64,000 nt of DNA from Nitrospira sp. (GTDB taxonomy: Bacteria; Nitrospirota; Nitrospiria; Nitrospirales; Nitrospiraceae): NCBI GenBank assembly GCA_024998625.1, contig JACOEL010000011.1, positions 1-64,000 of the forward strand. Reading direction: 5' to 3'. Positions 26,655 to 36,568 of the stretch are shown here, piece after piece. The notes under the pieces are model-generated. The model searched no databases and was not told where the DNA came from. It was given only the letters and a program-made list of their open reading frames with translations. The translations under genes were made by a program, and so were the position numbers. Positions within the stretch are counted from its first letter, which is position 1, and each line of letters starts with the position of its first letter.

Positions 26655-28057
26655 TGCCGCTGCGTGTCCGGCTCACACTCTGGTACGGAACGGCCCTGGC
26701 CCTGATCCTGCTGACCTTTTCCGTGGTGCTCTATACCATCACAGCGCGCGGCCTCCGAGATCAAGTCGATGAGTCGCTGCAAGAAACCGCATCGGCAGCC
26801 GTGCGTTCACTGGAGAAGCGCGGATTTCTCCCCTTGATCGACGAAGATGCGTTGTTGAGCCAATTCCCCGAATTGACTCGCATCGACAAATTCTTCCAGA
26901 TCTTCAGTCCCACCGGCACCATCACCATCCGCTCTCCCAATATCCGGCAGCATGACGTGCCATTGAGCCGTCACGCGCTGGAAGCCGCCTTTACGGGCAG
27001 CACCGTCTTCGAGTCCGCCAGGTATCCCAACGAGCCTCCCCTCCGTCTGGTCTCCGTTCCCATCATCTACCGCGGCTCTCTGCTCTATATCGTGCAAGTC
27101 GGCACGACCCTGGAAGGTGTCGAGGAAACCCTCCGCCGGTTTTTGCTAGTCCTCGTGGTAATGGCGCCGATCGCCCTGGTGGTCTCACTGGTGGGAGGAT
27201 GGTTTCTGGCCGGACGCGCCCTCCGGCCCGTCGATTCCATTACCATCGCAGCGCAACGCATTGCCGCAGGCGACCTCACACAGCGCCTGACTTCAGAACG
27301 TTCCACGGACGAAATCGGACGCTTGACCGACACTTTCAACAACATGATCGCGCGCCTGGAAACCTCCTTCGCGCAAATCCGGCAATTCAGCAGCGATGCC
27401 TCGCATGAACTCCGGACCCCGCTGACCGTCATGAAAGGCGAAAGCGAGCTGGTCCTCCGCCGTCCTCGTCCCGTCGAAGATTACATTGCGGTCCTGGAAA
27501 GCAATCTGGAAGAAATCGACCGGATGTCGCGCATCGTCGAGGAACTCCTCTTCCTCTCGCGGGCGGATCTGGGCCAAGTCAAAACAGAATGTGAGCCGGT
27601 CCGCCTGGAGGCCTTGGTGGAAGATATTCAGCGCCAGGCTTGCCTGCTCGGTCAAGAGCGTGGGGTAGACGTAATCATGGGCACCATTCAACCGGCAACC
27701 GTCCGTGGCGACGAACTCCGGCTGCGGGAACTCATTCTGAACATCGTCGACAATGCCGTGAAATACTCCTACCCACAGGGCACGGTGGATATCGATCTGC
27801 TGGTGGAAGGCCGCACGGCGCGTCTGTCAGTGCGGGACCACGGGATCGGCATCCCCCAGGACGCACACAAACAAATTTTTGACCGGTTCTTCCGCACCGA
27901 CGACGCGCGCGCCCACACGAAAAAGGGAACCGGGCTCGGCCTGGCCATCTGCGCCTGGATTGCCGAGGCGCACCACGGACACATCGACGTCCAGAGCGAA
28001 GTCGGCAAAGGGTCGACCTTCACCATCGTGCTGCCCCTCGCTCCGCCGACTGCTTAA
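26654..28057 (+). CDS. Membrane sensor histidine kinase (HAMP, HisKA, HATPase), 467 aa
   Basis: Two TM segments (about residues 8-30 and 160-185) flank a periplasmic sensor region. The HAMP linker follows, then HisKA with phospho-acceptor His251 in SDASHELRTPLTVMKGE, then the ATPase domain with N box ILNIVDNAVKYS, G1 VRDHGIGIP and G2 GTGLGLAICAWI. Orthodox type, with all catalytic boxes intact. It pairs with the upstream regulator by overlap and precedes an HtrA protease by 114 bases, a CpxRA/CzcS-like arrangement. The stimulus is unknown. Confidence 0.93.
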   Translation: MPLRVRLTLWYGTALALILLTFSVVLYTITARGLRDQVDESLQETASAAVRSLEKRGFLPLIDEDALLSQFPELTRIDKFFQIFSPTGTITIRSPNIRQHDVPLSRHALEAAFTGSTVFESARYPNEPPLRLVSVPIIYRGSLLYIVQVGTTLEGVEETLRRFLLVLVVMAPIALVVSLVGGWFLAGRALRPVDSITIAAQRIAAGDLTQRLTSERSTDEIGRLTDTFNNMIARLETSFAQIRQFSSDASHELRTPLTVMKGESELVLRRPRPVEDYIAVLESNLEEIDRMSRIVEELLFLSRADLGQVKTECEPVRLEALVEDIQRQACLLGQERGVDVIMGTIQPATVRGDELRLRELILNIVDNAVKYSYPQGTVDIDLLVEGRTARLSVRDHGIGIPQDAHKQIFDRFFRTDDARAHTKKGTGLGLAICAWIAEAHHGHIDVQSEVGKGSTFTIVLPLAPPTA

Positions 28058-28171
28058 CAACTTTTAATCCCTCGCTAATTGGTTTCTCATCCACGGTTGC
28101 TACCTTCCAGAGTGTCTGCTGCGGGATCTCTCCCGCGCACACCGATCACCGACTTCAGGAGGAGGAGCCCC

Positions 28172-29650
28172 ATGAAACGACCTACGCAGTCCGTCAGTGC
28201 CATTGCCGGCATCGCCGCCCTCGGTGCTGCCTTGCTATGGAGTTATCTCCCGCTTGCCACCTCACACGCTTCGAATCCGTCACCGGCCGCAGAGGAGCGC
28301 CCAGCCACGATGACGGGTAGCTTGCCCGCGGCCGGATTCGCAGATGTGGCCAAGACGGTCACACCTGCCGTCGTGAACATCACCACGAGCGGCGCAGAAG
28401 AAGCGTCTGATTCCTCACGCCCGCGCGGCCGGATGGAAGACTTTTTCGGATCGCCGTTCGGTCCGCGGCGATTCGGACCTCCGATGGAACCGCGTGAACG
28501 GCGCGGTGGAGGGCAGGGATCGGGCGTGATCGTTACCCCGGACGGGTATGTGCTGACCAACAACCACGTGATTGCAGGAGCGAAAACCGTCACCGTCACA
28601 CTGCCCGACAAACGGGAATTCAAAGGGCGCATCGTCGGCAGCGACCCAAAGAGCGATATCGCCGTGGTCAAGATCGACGGGACTCAGCTTCCAACAATTC
28701 CATGGGGCGACTCCAGCCGCCTCCAGGTCGGCGAATATGTCCTGGCTGTCGGGAACCCGTTTGGCTTGAACTCCACAGTCACCCTGGGCATCGTCAGTGC
28801 CCTTGGTCGCGGACACATGGGGATTACGCAGTATGAAGATTTCATCCAGACGGATGCCGCAATCAATCCAGGCAACAGCGGCGGGGCACTCGTGAACACC
28901 AGAGGGGAGTTGATCGGCATCAACACCGCGATCTTTTCCCAGACCGGCGGGTATCAAGGCGTCGGTTTCGCGGTTCCGACCGGCATGAGCAAGCCGATAT
29001 ATGAGAGCCTGGTCAAGACCGGCAAGGTCGTGCGTGGGTTTCTGGGGGTCGGTATTCAGGATCTGAATCAGGAACTGGCCAAGTCCTTCAATGTCACAGG
29101 GAGCAACGGCGCTATCGTGACGGATGTGAAGGACGACGGCCCTGCAGACAAGGCCGGCCTCAAGCAGGGAGACGTGATCCTGTCCTTTCAGGGAACTCCA
29201 ATCGAAGATGCCGTCACCCTTCAGCGCGCCGTTACAAGAAGCTCGGTCGGCAGCAAGGCGACAGTCACCGTGATGCGAGAGGGTCGTGAAAAGGACCTGA
29301 CCGTCACGATCGGTGAACTGCCGGACAACCCGCAGGTCGCTAAGGCGGAGGCCGGTCCGTCGGAACAGCCGCTGGCCGGACTGGCCGTGCAGGAGTTGGA
29401 CCGGGAAACTGCCCAGGAGCTCGGGATCAAAGGCAACATTCACGGCGTCGTCGTCACGACCGTCGATCCAGAGAGCGACGCGGAACGCGCCGGGTTGATG
29501 CCGGGCGACGTGATCCGGGAGATCAACCGCAAACCAGTCACCTCGATGAAAGATTTCGATCGGGCCGCATCGGACCTCAAGAAGGGGCAAACGGTGTTGG
29601 TGCTGGTGAATCGGAGAGGCGCGTCCCTATACCTCAGCGCCAAGATCTAA
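28172..29650 (+). CDS. Periplasmic HtrA/DegP serine protease, 492 aa
   Basis: Trypsin-like protease with two PDZ domains, for degradation of misfolded envelope proteins. Catalytic triad: His132 (TNNHVIAG), Asp162 (SDIAVVKI) and Ser236 (GNSGGAL). A signal sequence is seen at residues 1-33, and PDZ domains span roughly 295-380 and 395-490. ATG 28172 follows AGGAGGAGG, a strong RBS, and is preferred over an upstream frame without leader. The two-component system lies upstream and is a likely regulator. Confidence 0.93.
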   Translation: MKRPTQSVSAIAGIAALGAALLWSYLPLATSHASNPSPAAEERPATMTGSLPAAGFADVAKTVTPAVVNITTSGAEEASDSSRPRGRMEDFFGSPFGPRRFGPPMEPRERRGGGQGSGVIVTPDGYVLTNNHVIAGAKTVTVTLPDKREFKGRIVGSDPKSDIAVVKIDGTQLPTIPWGDSSRLQVGEYVLAVGNPFGLNSTVTLGIVSALGRGHMGITQYEDFIQTDAAINPGNSGGALVNTRGELIGINTAIFSQTGGYQGVGFAVPTGMSKPIYESLVKTGKVVRGFLGVGIQDLNQELAKSFNVTGSNGAIVTDVKDDGPADKAGLKQGDVILSFQGTPIEDAVTLQRAVTRSSVGSKATVTVMREGREKDLTVTIGELPDNPQVAKAEAGPSEQPLAGLAVQELDRETAQELGIKGNIHGVVVTTVDPESDAERAGLMPGDVIREINRKPVTSMKDFDRAASDLKKGQTVLVLVNRRGASLYLSAKI

Positions 29651-29667
29651 GCGCGTCCGGATAGAGC

Positions 29668-29711
29668 GGGGCAGGCGACTGGTGAGCGCAGGCTTATCGG
29701 TAGCCTGCCCC
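29668..29711. terminator. Perfect 9-bp inverted repeat at the htrA/rimO junction
   Basis: GGGGCAGGC (29668-29676) and GCCTGCCCC (29703-29711), 26-nt spacer. The right arm lies inside the last codons of rimO. It could form a shared stem between the convergent genes. No U-tract. Confidence 0.4.
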
Positions 29712-31148
29712 TGATTTCTTGGGCATGAGGAGAGTCGGAGCAGCGGGCGCAGCAGTCGGCGCGTCGGCCCGCCCAACCGGCTGGGCAATCAGATCATAGC
29801 CGGCCACATCGGTAACGGTGACCGAAATAAACTCTCCCGGCTTCCCCGCGCTGCGATCACAGAAGACCACCCCGTCAATCTCAGGCGCCAACCCTTCGTG
29901 TCTGCATTCCAGCAGCCGGTCCGATACTTCAGAGATCCCATCCACAAGGACTTCCATCGTACGGCCAAGGTAGTCACGGTTCTTAGCTTCTGAAATGGAT
30001 TCCTGCAGAGCCAGCAGCTCATTGCGGCGTTCTTCCATCACCGCCTGATCAACCTTCCGGTCGAGATCGACGGCCGACGTGCCCTCTTCATCAGAATAAA
30101 GAAACACTGCCACACGATCGAATTCCATATCGAGGATGAATTGCTTCAGCTCCTCGAACATGGCATCGGTCTCACCGGGAAACCCGACGATAAACGCCGT
30201 TCTGAAAAAGACGCCGGGAATCTTGGCGCGGATACGTTCGACCAGCTTGGTGACGTGTTTGCGGTCTCCCAACCGGTGCATCCGCTTCAGCATGCCGTCG
30301 CTGATATGTTGCAACGGCATGTCGAGATACTTGGTGATACGCGCCTCTACGGCATACAGATCCAGCAACTCATCTGTCACCTGTTGCGGGTACAGATAGA
30401 AGGGCCGGATCCAGCGCACATCCTTCACCGTCACCAGTTCCCGAAGCAACGCTGTGAGCCCCTGCTTCAATCCGAGGTCCACCCCGTAGTTGATCGTGTC
30501 CTGGGAAATCAGGTTGAGCTCCTTCACCCCTTCCTGAACCAACCGTCCCGCCTCAGCCACAATCGATTCGATCGGGCGACTGCGCTGCTTCCCCCGCATG
30601 ATAGGAATCGCACAAAACGCGCAGTTCCGGTTACAACCCTCAGCAATTTTCAGATACGTGCTGTGGGGAGTTCCGAGGCGAATACGTGGAGTCTCGGCAT
30701 CGTACAGATAAGGCGGTTGTCCAATCCAGAGTCGCTGCTGACGAATTTTCGGCGCCAGCAAACTGCGACAGATCTCTGCAATGCGCCCGAACTCGCCCGT
30801 TCCCACGACGCCGTCCAGCTCAGGCAATTCTTTCAACAGTTCGCCCTGATACCGCTGCGCCAGACATCCGGCGGCGATCAGGACGCGGCAGGATCCGGAC
30901 TTCTTCAACCGTCCATGTTCGATGATGCTGTTGATCGATTCCTGCTTGGCCTCTTCGATGAAGCCGCAGGTATTGATAATGACGACTTCCGCGGCGCTCG
31001 CGTCCCCCGTGAGTTGGAAGCCGCCGGCGACCAAGGTGCCGAGCATGACTTCGGAGTCCACCTGGTTCTTTGAACAACCGAGGTTCACAAAACCGATCGT
31101 GGGTTTGTCGCGTTTCGCGCGCGATGGGGTAATCAATGACGAGGCCAT
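29694..31148 (-). CDS. rimO: Ribosomal protein S12 methylthiotransferase RimO, 484 aa
   Basis: Radical-SAM methylthiotransferase modifying S12 Asp. N-terminal UPF0004 domain with GFVNLGCSKNQVDSEVMLG supplies three of its Fe-S cysteines. The radical-SAM cluster motif is CNRNCAFC. The C-terminal TRAM domain (about 410-475) follows. RimO rather than MiaB is supported by VNLGCSKNQVDSE and by length. A 20-residue C-terminal extension rich in Ala/Pro is unusual. The gene is divergent from the carbonic-anhydrase-like gene by 84 bases. Confidence 0.92.
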   Translation of the reverse strand: MASSLITPSRAKRDKPTIGFVNLGCSKNQVDSEVMLGTLVAGGFQLTGDASAAEVVIINTCGFIEEAKQESINSIIEHGRLKKSGSCRVLIAAGCLAQRYQGELLKELPELDGVVGTGEFGRIAEICRSLLAPKIRQQRLWIGQPPYLYDAETPRIRLGTPHSTYLKIAEGCNRNCAFCAIPIMRGKQRSRPIESIVAEAGRLVQEGVKELNLISQDTINYGVDLGLKQGLTALLRELVTVKDVRWIRPFYLYPQQVTDELLDLYAVEARITKYLDMPLQHISDGMLKRMHRLGDRKHVTKLVERIRAKIPGVFFRTAFIVGFPGETDAMFEELKQFILDMEFDRVAVFLYSDEEGTSAVDLDRKVDQAVMEERRNELLALQESISEAKNRDYLGRTMEVLVDGISEVSDRLLECRHEGLAPEIDGVVFCDRSAGKPGEFISVTVTDVAGYDLIAQPVGRADAPTAAPAAPTLLMPKKSGAGYR

Positions 31149-31232
31149 AATTTGGCAGTCTACGAGACGCCGGAAAACTCTGTCAAACGAGCTCTCTTGC
31201 TATTCCCTCTGCAGCTATCCTAAATTGAGCGC

Positions 31233-31772
31233 ATGATCCGGACATTTCAGGGCATCACCCCGACCATCCCGCAATCCTGCTTTATTGAAGAGACCGCCGT
31301 GGTCATCGGCGACGTCGTCATGGGCGAAGAGTGCAGCGCCTGGTTTCATGCCGTCATTCGCGGCGATGTGAACTACATTCGCATCGGGCACCGCACGAAC
31401 GTGCAAGACCTCTGCATGTTGCACGTCACACACGACACGCATCCGCTCATCATCGGCGACGACGTCACCATCGGGCACCACGTGGTCCTGCATGGCTGCA
31501 CCATTCAGAACCGCGTGCTGGTCGGAATGGGCGCCATTATCATGGACGGAGCGGTCATCGGGGAAGACTCGGTAGTCGGTGCCGGGGCATTGATCACCGA
31601 AGGCACCGTCGTTCCGCCCAAGAGTCTCATCCTGGGCTCACCGGCCAAAGTAAAACGCCCCGTTACCGAGCAGGAACTCGCCTGGATCCGAGAGTCGGCC
31701 CAGAACTATATCCGCTATTCGCGCCAATACCTCTCAGGCCCCGATAAACCTCGCCCCGGATTTTGGGTCTAG
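31233..31772 (+). CDS. Gamma-carbonic anhydrase family protein, 179 aa
   Basis: A left-handed beta-helix with hexapeptide repeats throughout. The metal-ligand pattern is conserved: HVTHDTHPL and GHHVVLHGC supply the His residues, with WFHAVIRGDVNYI as N-terminal signature. Length and motif match the YrdA/PaaY/CamH group, which hydrates CO2 or remains a non-catalytic transferase-like protein. No promoter is assigned. The upstream gene, rimO, runs divergently. Confidence 0.9.
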   Translation: MIRTFQGITPTIPQSCFIEETAVVIGDVVMGEECSAWFHAVIRGDVNYIRIGHRTNVQDLCMLHVTHDTHPLIIGDDVTIGHHVVLHGCTIQNRVLVGMGAIIMDGAVIGEDSVVGAGALITEGTVVPPKSLILGSPAKVKRPVTEQELAWIRESAQNYIRYSRQYLSGPDKPRPGFWV

Positions 31773-31811
31773 TACGATCCACGTGCATACCCGCCTTCGA
31801 CAGTTCGCTTC

Positions 31812-32510
31812 TCACCCGAGCCGCATGAGACAAATGGGATCACCCACCGTCGGTGAGGCATACGTGCGCTGGTCGATCCGGTAACGGATACCCCGCCGAT
31901 GGCACCACTCGGCAACCCATACGGCCTCCTCCACCGTCGTCGTCACCGATCCCGGAATCATCAATCGACTCAAGCACCGATCTACCAATGTGGCAACCGT
32001 GCGCTGCTGAGGCAGAAATTTTCGCGCATCGAACGTCACCGGATTCGCACGACCGTAGGACAAGGCCGATAACTCGGGAAACCGCTCGGGATCGTTCAGC
32101 ACGCTGACGAGCCAGAGATGATCCACCCGGTCTTTCACGGCCCCGGCGTCCTGATGACGGAACCGGATCGGGAACCCAACACAGGCGCGATTGAGCACCT
32201 GCACTTCCTGCTTGCGTAGATTACAGGCCAGCACATGTCTCCCGAGATCCAGGCTTTCCATCAGAAGGAGCGGAATTTCCGCCACCCCCGCGCCCACATA
32301 TAAACTGGTGCCGCCCGGCTGAAGCCGCGGCAGGAGCGCCTTCGCCAGCTTCAAACCAAGCCGCTGACAAAGCCCGCGCTTCGCCGCCCAGAATTCATCT
32401 CCGCCTTCGTCGCAATAGATCGGACCCAGTCGCCCGTAGTCGAGGCGCGCGAAGATGTCCTTCATCGCCCGCCGAGCGACCGTCCCCACGTTCATCAGTT
32501 TACGGGCCAT
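31812..32510 (-). CDS. Methyltransferase-like Rossmann protein, 232 aa
   Basis: Residues about 80-105 contain LYVGAGVAEIPLLLMES, a motif I-like glycine turn, followed by 'VLACNLRKQEVQVLNRACV', resembling a SAM-binding fold. The remaining C-terminal half (PVTFDARKFLPQQRTVATL and so on) is not recognised. A start at ATG 32510 is preferred because GGAG lies 7 bases before it; a further upstream ATG exists at 32555. The gene is convergent with the carbonic anhydrase. Substrate unknown. Confidence 0.6.
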   Translation of the reverse strand: MARKLMNVGTVARRAMKDIFARLDYGRLGPIYCDEGGDEFWAAKRGLCQRLGLKLAKALLPRLQPGGTSLYVGAGVAEIPLLLMESLDLGRHVLACNLRKQEVQVLNRACVGFPIRFRHQDAGAVKDRVDHLWLVSVLNDPERFPELSALSYGRANPVTFDARKFLPQQRTVATLVDRCLSRLMIPGSVTTTVEEAVWVAEWCHRRGIRYRIDQRTYASPTVGDPICLMRLG

Positions 32511-32741
32511 GCCGCTCCATCCCGACCAAACCGGTGGCCGTTCTCCCGGCGCCAACGGCCACCGGGCGCATACAATTGAGAGTCAACTTATCTCGCCTGT
32601 CTCTTGATTAACGAGAATGTGGGAGGCCTGAGATTCGCCGTGACTGGACACGACCGTCCGGCACGGCCCCATGGCAGCACCGCAGAGCCCTTCCACGACG
32701 ACTCGCGTCTGCGCATCGTTAAGGCGCCGCGTCAGGAACGC

Positions 32742-33638
32742 CTACGCGACGATCTCTGTGCCGATCCCCTTGTGAGTGAAGATTTCCAACAGAATGGCAT
32801 GGGGTGTACGACCGTCGATGATGTGCGCCTTTCCCACACCCCCGGCCAATGCATCCAGACAGGCGTGAACTTTCGGCAACATACCCTCGCTGATGGTGCC
32901 GCGCTTGACCATCCGCTGCACATCTTTGCGGGAGACCGTCGGCAGGTGGCGGCCATTGGCATCGCGGATGCCCTTCACATCAGTCAACATCACGAGCTTT
33001 TCCGCCTTCAACGCGGCGGCAATCGCGCCCGCCACCAGGTCGGCGTTAATGTTGTACGTATTGCCTTCCCGGTCCGTTCCGATCGGCGCGATGACAGGAA
33101 TGTAATTGTCTTCCTGGAGCTTCAAGAGCAGCGTGGGATCGATCGATTTCACATCGCCCACAAACCCGAAATCGGCATCCGAATCATCCGAATCGAGATC
33201 CTTCTCAATGCTTTCCGCCCAGGCCTTCGCAGTGAGCGGCTTGGTCAACATCAACCCACCGTCCTTGCCGCTGAGCCCAACCGCCTGCCCGCCGTGCCGA
33301 TTCAGGAGATCGACGATCTCCATGTTGATCCGACCCGCCAGTACCATCTCCACAATTTCCATTGTCGCTGCATCGGTCACCCGAACCCCGTGCCGAAACT
33401 TCGCGACCATTCCCAGTCGATCCAGCATCTGATCGATTTGCGGACCGCCGCCATGTACGATCACGGGGTTGAGCCCGACATACTTCAGCAACACCACATT
33501 CTGGGCAAATCGCTCTTTCAGGGGCGCATCGGTCATCGCATGCCCCCCGTACTTGATGACGACCGTCTTGCCCTTGAAGGTGCGGATGTAGGGCAGGGCC
33601 TCGATCAGCACGTCCGCTTTCTTAATCAGTTTGTTCAT
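32742..33638 (-). CDS. argB: N-acetylglutamate kinase, 298 aa
   Basis: Second step of arginine biosynthesis: phosphorylates N-acetylglutamate. Seen: the amino-acid kinase signature VVIKYGGHAM near the N-terminus, VIVHGGGPQID, a YNINADLVAGAIA motif, and a C-terminal GTEIVA end. Family length is normal. It is the last gene of the trmFO-xerC-hslV-hslU-argB run (24-base gap from hslU), so it is probably co-transcribed. No other arg gene is in the window. Confidence 0.96.
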   Translation of the reverse strand: MNKLIKKADVLIEALPYIRTFKGKTVVIKYGGHAMTDAPLKERFAQNVVLLKYVGLNPVIVHGGGPQIDQMLDRLGMVAKFRHGVRVTDAATMEIVEMVLAGRINMEIVDLLNRHGGQAVGLSGKDGGLMLTKPLTAKAWAESIEKDLDSDDSDADFGFVGDVKSIDPTLLLKLQEDNYIPVIAPIGTDREGNTYNINADLVAGAIAAALKAEKLVMLTDVKGIRDANGRHLPTVSRKDVQRMVKRGTISEGMLPKVHACLDALAGGVGKAHIIDGRTPHAILLEIFTHKGIGTEIVA

Positions 33639-33662
33639 GCGTTCCCCCGTCCTGCCTGCCGC

Positions 33663-35066
33663 TTACAGAATATAGCGGCTCAAGTCTTGATCCTTCACAA
33701 TATTCTGCAAGCGCTCCCGCACATACCCGGCGTCCACAACGATGGTCTTTTCTTTCATCTCGGAACCTTCGAACGATACCTGCTCCAGCAACCGCTCCAT
33801 AATCGTAAACAGCCGCCGGGCACCGATATTTTCCGTCCGTTCGTTGACCTGCACGGCCGTTGCCGCAATCTCAGCCAGTCCGTCATTCGTAAACTCGACG
33901 GTGAGGCCTTCCGTCGCCATCAACGCATGATACTGACGAACCAACGCGCCTCGCGGTTCGGTCAGGATACGCACGAAGTCTTCTTTGGTGAGCGGCGCCA
34001 ACTCGACTCGGATGGGGAAACGGCCCTGAAGTTCGGGAATCAAGTCAGACGGCTTCGCAACATGAAACGCTCCTGCGGCAATGAACAGAATATGGTCGGT
34101 CTGCACGGCGCCATGTTTGGTGCTGACCGTGGAGCCTTCCACAATCGGCAGCAGGTCGCGCTGCACCCCTTCGCGGGATACATCCGGCCCCATCGCGCGT
34201 TCACGGCCGGCGATCTTGTCGATCTCATCCAAAAAGACAATGCCGGTCTGTTCGACCTTCGTGATGGCCTCCCGGACTACTTCATCCATGTTGATCAGCT
34301 TTTGCGCTTCTTCCTGGGTGAGTTGCTTCAGTGCATCAGGCACTTTCATCATCCGTTTCTTTTTCTTCCCTTGGAACATACCGCCCAGCATGTCACGCAG
34401 GTTCCCTTCAAGATCCTCCATGCCGGCGGCATTGGAAATCACCCCCAGCGGCAACGCCCGCTCCTTGACCTCTACTTCCACAGATCGCTGATCGAGTTTG
34501 CCCTCGCGCAGTTGCAGGCGAAGCTTCGATCGCGTGGCATCCGGCGATTCGGTCGGTTCCGAAACATCGGCACGCGCTCCGGAAGGTTCAAATCCAGGGG
34601 AAGTCGGACGGAACGGTGCACCGGGCAACAGGAGATCGAGCAGCCGCTCTTCTCCAAGGCGCGACGCCTTCCCCTGCACCTCTTCCAAGTGTTTGGTCTT
34701 CACTAAACTGATGGCCAGCTCGGTGAGATCACGAATGATGGATTCGACATCCCGGCCGACATAGCCGACTTCCGTAAACTTCGAGGCCTCCACCTTGATG
34801 AAGGGCGCTTCGGCAAGTTTCGCCAGACGTCTGGCAATTTCGGTTTTCCCCACGCCGGTCGGCCCGATCATGATGATGTTTTTCGGCATGACCTCATCAC
34901 GCAGCTCAGGAGCCAACTGCTGACGGCGCCAGCGGTTACGAAGCGCAATCGCGACCATGCGCTTGGCATCGTGCTGGCCGATCACATAGCGGTCCAGCGC
35001 TTCGACGATTTGCCGGGGCGTCAGACTATTCACATTGAGCGGGCGGGACGTCGATTCGGTCGTCAT
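33663..35066 (-). CDS. hslU: ATP-dependent protease ATPase subunit HslU, 467 aa
   Basis: AAA+ unfoldase that feeds the HslV peptidase. N-terminal [16 protein letters not shown], Walker [13 protein letters not shown] (about residue 65), Walker [10 protein letters not shown], sensor 2 region and the C-terminal tail ending LSRYIL, which docks in the HslV ring, are all present. The I-domain (about 110-240) is normal. A 12-base gap from hslV indicates one operon. Confidence 0.96.
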   Translation of the reverse strand: MTTESTSRPLNVNSLTPRQIVEALDRYVIGQHDAKRMVAIALRNRWRRQQLAPELRDEVMPKNIIMIGPTGVGKTEIARRLAKLAEAPFIKVEASKFTEVGYVGRDVESIIRDLTELAISLVKTKHLEEVQGKASRLGEERLLDLLLPGAPFRPTSPGFEPSGARADVSEPTESPDATRSKLRLQLREGKLDQRSVEVEVKERALPLGVISNAAGMEDLEGNLRDMLGGMFQGKKKKRMMKVPDALKQLTQEEAQKLINMDEVVREAITKVEQTGIVFLDEIDKIAGRERAMGPDVSREGVQRDLLPIVEGSTVSTKHGAVQTDHILFIAAGAFHVAKPSDLIPELQGRFPIRVELAPLTKEDFVRILTEPRGALVRQYHALMATEGLTVEFTNDGLAEIAATAVQVNERTENIGARRLFTIMERLLEQVSFEGSEMKEKTIVVDAGYVRERLQNIVKDQDLSRYIL

Positions 35067-35078
35067 GGCAGGCAGATC

Positions 35079-35615
35079 CTAACGCGAGAGCGATTCGATC
35101 ACAATCTGTTGGTTGGTATAAATGTCGATCCCACCGGCAATCATCAGGGATTCCCGCACAACCTGCTCGGCGACCAGTTCGGAATGCCCTAGGAATGCAC
35201 GGGCGGCGGCCAATGCATAGGGTCCACCCGATCCGATTGCCAGGATGCCGTCTTCAGGCTCGACCACATCTCCGGTTCCGGAAATAATGAAGGAATGATC
35301 GAGATCGGCAACGGCCAGCAACGCCTCCAAGCGCCGTAACACGCGATCGGTCCGCCAGTCCTTCGCCAGTTCCACGGCGGCTCTAGTGAGGTTTCCGCGA
35401 TACTCGGCCAATTTGGCCTCAAACTTTTCGAACAGGGTGAAGGCATCGGCCGTGGCGCCGGCGAACCCCGCCAGCACCGAATCGCTGTGCATACGACGCA
35501 TCTTCCTGGCATTGTGCTTCATGACCGTAGTGCCGACCGTGACCTGTCCATCGCAACCCATCGTCACCTGACTGTCTCGTCTCACACACAAGACCGTGGT
35601 GGATCGAATAATCAT
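35079..35615 (-). CDS. hslV: ATP-dependent protease peptidase subunit HslV, 178 aa
   Basis: Threonine protease of proteasome-like fold. The N-terminal [14 protein letters not shown] indicates a short propeptide, after which TT provides the catalytic Thr. Also seen: GDGQVT-type [23 protein letters not shown] and [16 protein letters not shown], typical of HslV. Overlaps xerC by 4 bases (ATGA) and precedes hslU by 12 bases. It is active only with HslU. Confidence 0.96.
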   Translation of the reverse strand: MIIRSTTVLCVRRDSQVTMGCDGQVTVGTTVMKHNARKMRRMHSDSVLAGFAGATADAFTLFEKFEAKLAEYRGNLTRAAVELAKDWRTDRVLRRLEALLAVADLDHSFIISGTGDVVEPEDGILAIGSGGPYALAAARAFLGHSELVAEQVVRESLMIAGGIDIYTNQQIVIESLSR

Positions 35616-36568
35616 CGTGAACCCTTCTGCTTGGTGGACTCGCTGGCCTCCGCGGTACGGACCGCGCGAGGGTGAGTGCGATCGTATAACGCGAGTAGTT
35701 GGTCCGTCGCAAGATGGGTATATTTTTGTGTCGTACTGAGCGAGGCATGTCCCAGCATTTCCTGAATGGCGCGTAGGTCGGCACCTTCATCCAGCAAATG
35801 GGTGGCAAACGAATGGCGCAATGTGTGGGGATGGACCGCGCCTCCGGTCAGTTGCCGCGAATACTTGGCCACAATGCGCGCAATAGTTCTCGTGGTCAAT
35901 CGTCCTCCGCGGCGGTTTCGAAAGACGGCCACGGTGTCCGACGAGCGCCCTGAGAACGGTCCCGCCACCATTGAGATCTGCGCGTGGTAGGCATCGATCG
36001 CCTCCAGAGCAATGCTGCCCAGCGGAATCACACGTTCTTTTCGCCCCTTCCCGCGCACACGCACCAGTCCTTCGCTCCGGCTGATATCGTCGCAATTCAT
36101 ACCGACCAACTCGCTGACACGAGCCCCCGTGGAATACAAGGTCTCGAGAATCGCGCGATCCCGCAACCCTTCCCGCTCCGTTCCGCCGGGGAACTCCATC
36201 AACGCGCCGGCATCGTCCTTCGTGAGGACCTGGGGAAGATGCTTGGGAAGTTTCGGGGCGCGCACGTCCTCTGCAGGGTTCACCTCCAACTGCCCGATAC
36301 GCACCAGATACCGGAAGAAACTGCGCAGACAGGCCAGCTTTCTCGCCAACGAGGTCTTCTTTTCCCCCTTGCGATCGCGCGCGGCGAGAAATGCGCGAAT
36401 CAGAGCAGGCGTGACCGATTCGGGCACCAGCGGCCCACCAGGCTTTTGCGCACCCAGCGCGAAGGCGTGGAACTGAGCCAGGTCGGACGCATAAGCACGA
36501 ATGGTTTGGGGGGACGCGCTCTGCTGGACAGTCAAGACCTCTAGGAAAGTCCGGATTGCGCGATCCAT
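35612..36568 (-). CDS. xerC: Tyrosine recombinase XerC, 318 aa
   Basis: Site-specific recombinase for chromosome dimer resolution. N-terminal core-binding SAM-like domain is followed by the catalytic domain with Arg in [10 protein letters not shown], Lys in [23 protein letters not shown] (His-x-x-Arg), [12 protein letters not shown] (His and nucleophile Tyr). XerC rather than an integrase is supported by its place between trmFO and hslV, as in many bacteria. It overlaps trmFO by 28 bases. Confidence 0.93.
   Translation of the reverse strand: MDRAIRTFLEVLTVQQSASPQTIRAYASDLAQFHAFALGAQKPGGPLVPESVTPALIRAFLAARDRKGEKKTSLARKLACLRSFFRYLVRIGQLEVNPAEDVRAPKLPKHLPQVLTKDDAGALMEFPGGTEREGLRDRAILETLYSTGARVSELVGMNCDDISRSEGLVRVRGKGRKERVIPLGSIALEAIDAYHAQISMVAGPFSGRSSDTVAVFRNRRGGRLTTRTIARIVAKYSRQLTGGAVHPHTLRHSFATHLLDEGADLRAIQEMLGHASLSTTQKYTHLATDQLLALYDRTHPRAVRTAEASESTKQKGSR

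Noticed and set aside
28415-29590. 391-codon minus-strand frame opposite htrA
   Set aside because: Antisense shadow. HtrA is confirmed by triad and PDZ motifs.
30141-31073. 310-codon plus-strand frame opposite rimO
   Set aside because: Antisense shadow. Its His/Gln-rich product has no family pattern.
32604-34706. A 700-codon open frame on the plus strand
   Set aside because: It lies opposite argB and hslU. The translation is rich in His, Arg and Gln with no domain, a typical antisense shadow of G+C-rich genes.
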